DNA of 8,539 nucleotides from Clostridiaceae bacterium. Its GTDB lineage: Bacteria; Bacillota; Clostridia; Oscillospirales; QAMX01. This document shows positions 1-5,453 of this stretch, one piece after another (the stretch's first letter is position 1; each line of letters opens with the position of its first letter). The notes under the pieces are model-generated. The model made no database searches, was not told where the DNA came from, and saw only the letters and a list, made by a program, of their open reading frames with translations. The stretch covers positions 1 to 8,539 of the forward strand of contig JAEDGJ010000106.1 in NCBI GenBank assembly GCA_016297585.1, read 5' to 3'. The position numbers and the translations under genes are program-made.

Positions 1-1400
1 GCCTGCAGGAGACGGAGCGCAGCCTCGCGCAGCAGCTGGCGGACGGCGCGCAGGATAATACATATAAGCTTGCTTCGGTGCTGGCCGATGCGCAGAAACA
101 GACGAGCGAGGGGCTTTCCGCGCGGCTTGATGCGGTCGCGGCGGCGATGACGGCAAACGAGCGCCGCACGGAGACGGTGCAGCAGACGGTCGACCGCCGT
201 CTGGAAGCCGCGCAGCTCGCGCAGGACCGCAGGCTTGACACGGTGCAGACCTCGGTTGACCGCCGGCTTGCGCAGAATCAGGAAAATTCGGACAAGACGA
301 TGGCCGGGCTGCGGACGGCGGTGGAGGCAAAGCTGCAGCAGACGCTCGAGGCGGTGGACGCGGCGATGACGGCGAACGAGCGCCGCACCGCGGAGAGCCA
401 GCAGGCGGTCCGTCAGCAGCTGGAAGCCGCCCGGCTTTCGCAGGACCGGCAGCTCGAGGCGCTGCAGACCACGATCGACCGCCGGATGCTCGCGATTCAG
501 GAGGATACAGGCAAGCGGCTCGACGAGATGCGCCTGACGGTGGACGAAAAGCTGCAGGCGACGCTGGAAAACCGGATCACGAAGAGCTTCCAGGTCGTCA
601 ACGAGAGGCTCGAGCAGGTCTACCGCGGGCTGGGCGAGATGCAGACGCTTGCGGCGGGCGTCGGCGATCTGAAAAAGGTGCTGTCGAACGTGAAGACGCG
701 CGGCATTCTCGGCGAGGTGCAGCTCGGCGCGATTCTCGAGGAGATCCTGTCGCCGGAGCAGTACGATACGAACGTCGTTACGCGAAAGGGCTCCGGCATG
801 CCGGTCGAATACGCGGTGAAGCTGCCGGGCACGGACGGCTCGACGGTCTATCTGCCGATCGACGCGAAGTTCCCGGGAGACACCTACGCGGCGCTGCAGA
901 ACGCGTACGAATCGGCGGACGCGGCGGCGGTCGAGTCGGCGGCGGCGACGCTCGTGCGGGCGATCCGCGGCTTTGCGAAGGATATCCACGACAAATATAT
1001 CGACCCGCCGAATACGACGGAATTCGGCATTCTGTTTCTGCCGTTTGAGGGGCTGTATGCCGAGGCGGTGCGGCGGGGGCTGGTTGAGACGCTGCAGCGG
1101 GAGTACCGCGTGACGCTGGCCGGTCCGACGACGCTGGCGGCGCTGCTGAACGCGCTGCAGATGGGCTTCCGGACGCTCGCGATCCAGAAGCGCTCGAGCG
1201 AGGTCTGGAGCATTCTCGGCGCGGTCAAAACGGAGTTCGACAAATTCGGCGACGTGCTGGAAGCGACGCAGAACCGTCTGGAGCAGGCCAACCGCGAGCT
1301 TGACAAGCTTGTCGGCGTGCGGACGCGCGTCATCCGCTCGAAGCTGCGGGACGTCACCGAATTGAGCCCCGAGGATACCAAAAAACTGCTGGATGAATGA
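1..1400 (+). CDS. rmuC: DNA recombination protein RmuC, 5'-truncated
   Basis: The reading frame is open from base 3 to the TGA at 1398-1400, so the true start lies left of the window; the GTG at 78 is an internal codon without a ribosome binding site. The first ~190 visible codons are Gln/Glu/Arg/Ala-rich coiled coil with an exact tandem duplication (see repeat). From about base 585 the conserved RmuC domain follows: the RGILGEVQLGAIL segment at 699-737, LPIDAKFPGDTY at 852-887 and LPFEGLYAEA near 1035-1068, all hallmarks of the family. E. coli RmuC is linked to limiting recombination at inverted repeats, and the domain is thought to have a nuclease-like fold; its activity is not firmly settled. 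Family members usually begin with one membrane helix, which would be in the missing part. The next gene starts 19 bases downstream, so co-transcription is likely. The family call is very secure. Confidence 0.95.
   Translation, partial: LQETERSLAQQLADGAQDNTYKLASVLADAQKQTSEGLSARLDAVAAAMTANERRTETVQQTVDRRLEAAQLAQDRRLDTVQTSVDRRLAQNQENSDKTMAGLRTAVEAKLQQTLEAVDAAMTANERRTAESQQAVRQQLEAARLSQDRQLEALQTTIDRRMLAIQEDTGKRLDEMRLTVDEKLQATLENRITKSFQVVNERLEQVYRGLGEMQTLAAGVGDLKKVLSNVKTRGILGEVQLGAILEEILSPEQYDTNVVTRKGSGMPVEYAVKLPGTDGSTVYLPIDAKFPGDTYAALQNAYESADAAAVESAAATLVRAIRGFAKDIHDKYIDPPNTTEFGILFLPFEGLYAEAVRRGLVETLQREYRVTLAGPTTLAALLNALQMGFRTLAIQKRSSEVWSILGAVKTEFDKFGDVLEATQNRLEQANRELDKLVGVRTRVIRSKLRDVTELSPEDTKKLLDE
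132..569 (+). repeat. In-frame tandem duplication of 219 bp (73 codons) inside rmuC
   Basis: Copy 1 is 132-350 and copy 2 is 351-569, directly abutting and without gaps. By hand alignment about 40 of 73 residues are identical. The start of each copy (AMTANERRT) is almost identical in DNA too, with two differences over about 30 bases. Each unit breaks into one 11-residue block, one 7-residue block (RTETVQQ or RTAESQQ) and five more 11-residue blocks, many of the form xVDRRLxxxQx. This fits a coiled coil mixing hendecads and one heptad. Confidence 0.9.
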
Positions 1401-1405
1401 TTATT

Positions 1406-1410
1406 GGAGG
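1406..1410 (+). promoter_or_regulatory. Ribosome binding site that fixes the TIGR04076 gene start
   Basis: GGAGG lies 9 bases before the ATG at 1420. The upstream in-frame ATG at 1393 sits inside the end of rmuC and has no such site, so the shorter start is preferred. Confidence 0.8.
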
Positions 1411-1419
1411 AAAAAGCCA

Positions 1420-1728
1420 ATGAAACGAGTGGAAATCAAGGTTCTGGAATGCACGGTCAACACCCGTCTTGCGCCCGAATACGGCCAGCCGAATATCGAG
1501 CCCTGCCCGTTCCATAAGGCGGGCGATGTCTTTATTTCGGTCGAGGGCGCGAAGCCCGAGGGGCTGTGCGAGAGCGCGTGGCAGGCGATTGAGGACTACG
1601 TCTTTGCGCTGGGACACGGCGCGCCGGGCTTCTGGCTGGAGTGGAGCATTCAGAATCATGCGGCGGTGCTCTGCTGCAACGACGGTCTGCGGCCCGTGAC
1701 GTTCCTCGTCCGCGCACTGGACGACTGA
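1420..1728 (+). CDS. TIGR04076 family small protein (function unknown)
   Basis: The product is 102 residues starting MKRVEIKVLE. The pattern of this small, mostly anaerobe-borne family is visible: Cys29-Pro30, Gly48-x-Cys50, Ala53-Trp54 and a C-terminal CCxDGLRPV block (Cys85, Cys86, Asp88, Gly89, Arg91, Pro92). The clustered conserved cysteines could suit metal binding or redox chemistry, but that is a guess; the family has no established function. No signal peptide or membrane helix is present, so it is likely cytoplasmic. It sits 19 bases after rmuC and 19 bases before the oxidoreductase gene, each junction carrying a good ribosome binding site, so it is probably the middle gene of a three-gene transcript. 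An extension to the ATG at 1393 is possible but unsupported. Confidence 0.85.
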   Translation: MKRVEIKVLECTVNTRLAPEYGQPNIEPCPFHKAGDVFISVEGAKPEGLCESAWQAIEDYVFALGHGAPGFWLEWSIQNHAAVLCCNDGLRPVTFLVRALDD

Positions 1729-1747
1729 GGTAAAGGAGGCGGCGTAC

Positions 1748-2848
1748 ATGGCGGAGAAAATCCGAATCGGTTTTGTCGGCGTCGGCAACATCAGCGGCAT
1801 CTATCTGAAGAACATCACGGAGCTGTTCCGGGAGATCGAGGTGGCGGGCGTCTGCGATCTGATCCGTGAAAAGGCGGAAAAGGCGGCGCAGGAATACGGG
1901 ATCCCGAAGATCTACAGCGATATGTACGAGCTGTTCGCGGATCCGGACGTCGACATCGTCCTGAACATCACGCAGGCGTACAACCACTATACCGTGACAA
2001 AGGCCGCGCTGACGGCGGGGAAGCATGTCTATTCCGAAAAGCCGCTTGCGTCGACCTATGAGGAGGCGCTTGAGCTCTGCGAGCTGGCGAAGTCGCGGGG
2101 ACTCATGCTGGGCGGCGCGCCGGACACGTTCATGGGCGCGGGCATCCAAACGGCGCGGCGTCTGATCGACGCCGGCATGATCGGCACGCCGCTCGGCGGA
2201 GAGGCGCGCATGGTGTCGCACGGCATGGAGGTCTGGCATCCCGACAGCGAACCGTTCTACACGAACGCTGCGGGGCCGATGCTCGACATGGGGCCGTACT
2301 ACGCGACGGCGCTCATCAACCTTCTCGGCCGTGTAAACCGGGTGACGGGCATCTCCGGGCGCTTTTTTGAGGAGCGCACGATGCGCTGCGGCCCGAAATA
2401 CGGGAAAAAGTTTCCCGTGCAGACGCAGACCTACGTCAACGGCATCCTGCAGTTCGATTCCGGCGCGATTGTACACCTGATGACGACCTTCGACGTCTAT
2501 CATCCCACGCATTCGGTGCTCGAGATCTACGGCACGGAGGGGTCGCTCTTTATTCCGGATCCGAACTACTTCTCCGGCAAGCTGCTGTTAAAGCGCGGCA
2601 CCGCCGACGCAGCCGAGATGCCGATGATGTTCGGCTATACGGAAAACTCCCGCGCGCTGGGACTCGCGGATATGGCGAAGTCCCTGCAGACAGGCCGCAT
2701 GCACCGCGCCAATTCCGAGCAGCAGCTCCATGTGGTCGAGATCCTGACGGCGGTGCGCGACGCCGACGGCAGCGCGGTCACGCTCCGCTCGCCGTATACG
2801 CGTCAGGCGCCGATGCCGGCAGGGGAGCTCCTGGGGATTCTCGACTGA
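1748..2848 (+). CDS. Gfo/Idh/MocA family NAD(P)-dependent oxidoreductase
   Basis: The product is 366 residues, a usual length for this family of sugar and polyol dehydrogenases. The N-terminal Rossmann fold shows GFVGVGNIS (Gly11, Gly13) for dinucleotide binding, and the family EKPLA motif is at 97-101 with the likely catalytic Lys98. The C-terminal substrate domain has GPMLDMGPYY at 176-185. The common D-x-G-x-H site reads Asp180-Met-Gly-Pro-Tyr here, a variant known in one branch of the family, so the chemistry may still be intact. The substrate cannot be read from sequence; a sugar, inositol or sugar acid is typical. The start is fixed by AAGGAGG at 1733-1739, 8 bases before ATG. It is the last gene before the terminator at 2883. 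A glycosidase-like gene converges on it from the other side, which loosely supports a carbohydrate role. Confidence 0.92.
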   Translation: MAEKIRIGFVGVGNISGIYLKNITELFREIEVAGVCDLIREKAEKAAQEYGIPKIYSDMYELFADPDVDIVLNITQAYNHYTVTKAALTAGKHVYSEKPLASTYEEALELCELAKSRGLMLGGAPDTFMGAGIQTARRLIDAGMIGTPLGGEARMVSHGMEVWHPDSEPFYTNAAGPMLDMGPYYATALINLLGRVNRVTGISGRFFEERTMRCGPKYGKKFPVQTQTYVNGILQFDSGAIVHLMTTFDVYHPTHSVLEIYGTEGSLFIPDPNYFSGKLLLKRGTADAAEMPMMFGYTENSRALGLADMAKSLQTGRMHRANSEQQLHVVEILTAVRDADGSAVTLRSPYTRQAPMPAGELLGILD

Positions 2849-2882
2849 AGACAGCGGGGAAAAACCGAATCCCTATTATAAA

Positions 2883-2911
2883 AAAACCGGAGCCGCATCG
2901 GCTCCGGTTTT
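2883..2911. terminator. Bidirectional intrinsic terminator between convergent genes
   Basis: The arms AAAACCGGAGCCG (2883-2895) and CGGCTCCGGTTTT (2899-2911) are perfect complements around a 3-base loop. On the + strand the stem ends in a T tract. On the - strand the seven A bases at 2880-2886 read as a T run after the stem. It therefore serves both the oxidoreductase gene (+) and the glycosidase-like gene (-), whose stop at 2915 is only 3 bases away. Confidence 0.93.
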
Positions 2912-2914
2912 ATT

Positions 2915-4393
2915 TCAGTTGAGCGTGACCATCGGCTTATCCGCGGCGGCCTTCATGATTTCCCCGTATGTCCGGGTCGGATCCCAGAAGATCTCCGCGC
3001 AGGCGGCCTGCGGAAAATAGACGCCGCCGTCAAAGGTAGCGGCCATGCACAGATTGACGTTCCCCTTCGTGATTTCATAAATCCGCTCGGCGAAGCGGCG
3101 GGCATAGTCGCCGTTTTGCAGCCAGTCGGCGGTAAAGGCGCGCCACGCGTCGCTGCGCAGCCGCCTGTCATGCTCGCAGATCTCCGGAGCGTTTTCGCCC
3201 ATGATATACGGCCCTGCCTGATAGACAAAGCGCTCCCAATCCAGCTTCATGAAGCCTTTGAAAACGATGCCCGTCGGCGCGTCGGTGCCGCGGAGCCGCA
3301 GGATCTTTTCCGTAAAGGCCAGCGTCTCCTGAAACTTTTCCTCGAACGCGTCCGGGTTCTCGATCCGGGCGGCGCCGGGATCGAACGGAAAAACGCCGCC
3401 GTCCTCCCAGACGATCTCCACGCGTTTGTCGACGCGGGCGATCGCGTCCAGCCGGTTTTTGACGGAGGTTGCGTGCAGGCCGAACTGAATGCGGAGCGAC
3501 GGATACCGGCGCAGCAGCTCTCCCGCCGTATCGTTTACGAAATCGGTGACGGTATCGGCGATCGGGCGCCCGCCGATGGAGTCGTCCTGCCGCTCGGTGA
3601 AGGACTGGAAGTAGATGCCGTCGCCCTGCCCGGCGTATTCGTTCTCGAATTTCCGAAGCACCTGCGCCTTCAGCTCCGCGAGATACGCCTCGTCAATGCT
3701 CTGAATCCGGCTGCATCCGGCGATCCAGCCCCACGCAAAGCCCCAGATGAGCTCGATTCCGAACTTGTGCGCGTAGGCGGTGATCTCGTCGGCGTTGACC
3801 GGCTTATGGTCGTTCCACACGATGAGCTGGTTCAGCCCGAGACGCGCCATGGATGCGATATAGGTGCGGTAGTCGTTTGTGGAATGCCCCCAGCAGAAGA
3901 TGCCGCGGGTTTTCGCGCGCGGTGCGGAGGAGATCGTGCAGCACGGCAGCTTATGGTCGAAGAGCCGGTTTGTAAAGTGCAGCCCGCCCACATCCGGCGC
4001 CGCCATCGGCGCGTAGCGGTCGATGAATGCCGCGGCGCCGTAAAGCAGACTGCGCTGGTCGTGCGCGGTGATCAGTACGAGGGAGCCGTCCGGGTCGGCG
4101 GGATTGTCCGCGATTTTCAGCACATAGCCGTTTTCCGGGATTTCGCACGCCGGAACATGGGCGCGGATGATGGCGCTTTCGTCCCAGGTTCCGAGAACGA
4201 TCGCGTTCTGCGGTATTGTCGTATCCGCCGTTTCCCGCTCGAGAGGGAGGACGTGCAGCGTATAGACGCCCTCCTGGCGGATCAGAAGCCTGCCCGCTTC
4301 GCGGTTCAGAAATTCCGCCGCCGTGCGTTCCATACCGGAGAAATCCGAGTAAACGATCTTCCACGAGGTCTCTTTCGGATATTTTGCTTTCAT
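2915..4393 (-). CDS. Putative cytoplasmic glycoside hydrolase (GH20/GH67-like N-terminal domain plus barrel)
   Basis: The product is 492 residues. The frame extends further upstream to 4597, but the ATG at 4393 has AAAGGAGGG 7 bases before it and lies just behind a promoter, so it is the start. Residues about 1-130 resemble the small alpha/beta domain that precedes the barrel in GH20, GH67 and related enzymes: GYVLKI at 89-94, then a strand and SLLYGAAAFIDRY at 115-127. Residues about 160-400 look like a TIM barrel rich in aromatic residues (WGFAWGW at 217-223). Candidate acids are Glu267 in SFTER, Asp270/Asp271, and Glu330-Asp331 in VWEDGG. I cannot assign a numbered family or a substrate. 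No signal peptide is seen, so it would act on imported oligosaccharides or glycosides. The convergent Gfo/Idh/MocA gene suggests a sugar or uronide setting. The enzyme class is inferred from fold-like features rather than a recognised signature. Confidence 0.65.
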   Translation of the reverse strand: MKAKYPKETSWKIVYSDFSGMERTAAEFLNREAGRLLIRQEGVYTLHVLPLERETADTTIPQNAIVLGTWDESAIIRAHVPACEIPENGYVLKIADNPADPDGSLVLITAHDQRSLLYGAAAFIDRYAPMAAPDVGGLHFTNRLFDHKLPCCTISSAPRAKTRGIFCWGHSTNDYRTYIASMARLGLNQLIVWNDHKPVNADEITAYAHKFGIELIWGFAWGWIAGCSRIQSIDEAYLAELKAQVLRKFENEYAGQGDGIYFQSFTERQDDSIGGRPIADTVTDFVNDTAGELLRRYPSLRIQFGLHATSVKNRLDAIARVDKRVEIVWEDGGVFPFDPGAARIENPDAFEEKFQETLAFTEKILRLRGTDAPTGIVFKGFMKLDWERFVYQAGPYIMGENAPEICEHDRRLRSDAWRAFTADWLQNGDYARRFAERIYEITKGNVNLCMAATFDGGVYFPQAACAEIFWDPTRTYGEIMKAAADKPMVTLN

Positions 4394-4400
4394 GGGATCT

Positions 4401-4447
4401 CCCTCCTTTATGCAGGTAATTCTAACACAGGAGGGGAGGAAATGCAA
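4401..4447 (-). promoter_or_regulatory. Sigma-A promoter and ribosome binding site of the glycosidase-like gene
   Basis: On the - strand the -35 is TTGCAT (4442-4447), then a 17-base spacer, then the -10 TAGAAT (4419-4424), preceded by TG in the extended -10 position. Transcription should start near 4412, leaving a leader of about 19 bases that contains AAAGGAGGG (4401-4409) before the ATG at 4393. The leader is too short for a riboswitch. No operator-like palindrome overlaps it. Confidence 0.75.
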
Positions 4448-4476
4448 GGGTGAAAAAAACTGCCCGGTACTATGAA

Positions 4477-4529
4477 AAAACAAGACCTCCGTGCGGATAC
4501 GAAGCGTATCACAGCAGAGGTCTTGTTTT
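4477..4529 (-). terminator. Long compound terminator hairpin behind the YcxB-like gene (hairpin A)
   Basis: The outer arms are 13-base perfect complements, AAAACAAGACCTC (4477-4489) and GAGGTCTTGTTTT (4517-4529). Inside is a second stem, GATACG (4496-4501) with CGTATC (4505-4510) and a 3-base loop; a TGC/GCA pairing (4492-4494 with 4514-4516) may bridge the two. On the - strand the structure is followed by a T run (4475-4480), as expected for termination of the gene ending at 4549. T residues also follow on the + strand, so it may work both ways. Its core is shared with the hairpin at 5226-5277. Confidence 0.85.
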
Positions 4530-4548
4530 GTGGGTTTGGTGTTTGCTT

Positions 4549-5187
4549 TTATAGGCTGTCTGATGCGAGACAGAACCGTTTTGCCTGAGGCGCGCATTCT
4601 GCGATGCGGACGAGGAACGCCGCGGCATCACCGGAAATCAGATCTTTTTTCTGCAGAACCGTGAGGTGCCCGCTCCAGGTGAACACGAAGAGATCGTCCG
4701 TTTCAATGAGAAAGTCAAAATCGGAATAGGCAGCGGTTTGCCCGCCGTCGGGCGTCATGCCCTCCGGGGTAAAGCGCACCTCTGCGGCGGGAACGTTTTC
4801 CGCGGATGAAAGCAGCTTGTCCGCAGCTCTGGCGTATCGGGCATTGGTCTGATTCCTACCAATCCAAAGATAGAATACACCGCTCAATACTGCGATAATG
4901 CCAATCAGCATTGGCACGAATAGCTCTTTCGGCGACAACAGACCCGGAATCAGCAGGAAAAGACCCAAAAGCAGCAGAAGAATGCCGTAAATCCGGAAGC
5001 GGATGCGGGCTTTGCGTATCGCTTTTTTGTCCGCACCGCGGTGCTTTTCGTTCAGACGGTCGATCCGTGCCCAGAGCCGCGGCATTTTCGCTCTGGAAAG
5101 AGCCTCCGTGCGTTTTTCGAGTGCCAGGGCAAGCTGGGGCGTAAGCGCCGCCCGATCGTACGGGGTAAGACGGAAGCAGTAGTCCAC
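4549..5187 (-). CDS. YcxB-like two-helix membrane protein of unknown function
   Basis: The product is 212 residues. An N-terminal part of about 65 residues is charged and possibly helical, including a basic stretch at 44-64. Two membrane helices follow at about 67-85 and 90-109, separated by a tight turn (SPKE). A soluble C-terminal domain spans about 136-197, with the pattern VRFTPEGM, then YSDFDFLIETDDLFVF, then LTVLQKKDL. This matches the style of the YcxB-like domain found in many Firmicutes membrane proteins, whose role is unknown. The start is GTG at 5187, with AGAGGTG about 8 bases upstream; no in-frame ATG lies nearby. The gene begins 38 bases beyond the terminator hairpin that follows tRNA-Pro. 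I see no convincing promoter in between, so it may depend on read-through or a weak promoter. A terminator follows at 4477-4529. Confidence 0.8.
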   Translation of the reverse strand: MDYCFRLTPYDRAALTPQLALALEKRTEALSRAKMPRLWARIDRLNEKHRGADKKAIRKARIRFRIYGILLLLLGLFLLIPGLLSPKELFVPMLIGIIAVLSGVFYLWIGRNQTNARYARAADKLLSSAENVPAAEVRFTPEGMTPDGGQTAAYSDFDFLIETDDLFVFTWSGHLTVLQKKDLISGDAAAFLVRIAECAPQAKRFCLASDSL

Positions 5188-5225
5188 TTGTCTGCACCTC
5201 TTTCTCTGAAAAAGCCGGAATATTC

Positions 5226-5277
5226 AAAAACAGGCATCGATCGAATACAAAGCGTATCCAAACAGATGCCTGTTTTT
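5226..5277 (-). terminator. Terminator hairpin of tRNA-Pro (hairpin B)
   Basis: The outer arms AAAAACAGGCATC (5226-5238) and GATGCCTGTTTTT (5265-5277) are perfect complements. The 26-base interior contains a second short stem that on the - strand reads GATAC / GTATT with one G-T wobble and a GCTTT loop. On the - strand the outer arm ends in TTTTT, as in an intrinsic terminator, and it begins at the last base of the tRNA CCA. The interior core matches that of hairpin A at 4477-4529. Confidence 0.85.
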
Positions 5278-5353
5278 GGTCCGAGTGGCGAGATTCGAAC
5301 TCACGGCCCCTTGAACCCCATTCAAGTACTCTACCAAACTGAGCTACACCCGG
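5277..5353 (-). tRNA. tRNA-Pro (anticodon GGG)
   Basis: The 77-base cloverleaf folds cleanly on the - strand. The acceptor CCGGGTG pairs with CACTCGG with one G-T pair, the discriminator is A, and CCA is encoded. The D stem is GCTC/GAGT, the anticodon stem CTTGA/TCAAG, and the loop ATGGGGT, giving anticodon GGG followed by G37 as is usual for proline tRNAs. The variable loop has 5 bases. The T arm is GTGAG/CTCGC around TTCGAAT. This tRNA reads CCC and CCU. It has its own consensus promoter upstream and a terminator that abuts the CCA. Confidence 0.97.
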
Positions 5354-5393
5354 AAACTGTCAACAGGGAAGCAACTCCCTATCACGTTTACCC

Positions 5394-5422
5394 ATTATAC
5401 ACCGCAAAGCCTGTTTTGTCAA
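5394..5422 (-). promoter_or_regulatory. Consensus sigma-A promoter for tRNA-Pro
   Basis: On the - strand TTGACA (5417-5422) and TATAAT (5394-5399) are both perfect and separated by exactly 17 bases. The predicted start is near 5387, leaving a 5' leader of about 33 bases before the tRNA. The promoter lies between the comEC stop (5454) and the tRNA, so the tRNA does not depend on comEC transcription. Confidence 0.93.
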
Positions 5423-5453
5423 GCGTTTCGACGGAGTTTTCCTGTAAGTTTTT

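Noticed and set aside
78..80. GTG as the start of rmuC
   Set aside because: The frame is open upstream to the window edge with coiled-coil coding sequence, and no ribosome binding site precedes the GTG.
1393..1419. Longer TIGR04076 protein starting inside the end of rmuC
   Set aside because: The nine extra residues have no ribosome binding site before them, while ATG 1420 has GGAGG at the right distance and matches the family N-terminus.
3116..4453. Long + strand open frame of 445 codons opposite the glycosidase-like gene
   Set aside because: It is a GC-rich antisense shadow with Arg/Val/Gly-rich, low-character translation and no start signals; the - strand frame has domain-like sequence, a promoter and a ribosome binding site.
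4394..4597. N-terminal extension of the glycosidase-like protein by 68 residues
   Set aside because: It would run through terminator hairpin A and the gene's own promoter, and into the end of the YcxB-like gene.
4477..5277. A miniature transposon bounded by the two hairpins
   Set aside because: There is no target-site duplication, and the hairpins are direct rather than inverted copies with unlike arms; only the shared core is kept as a finding.
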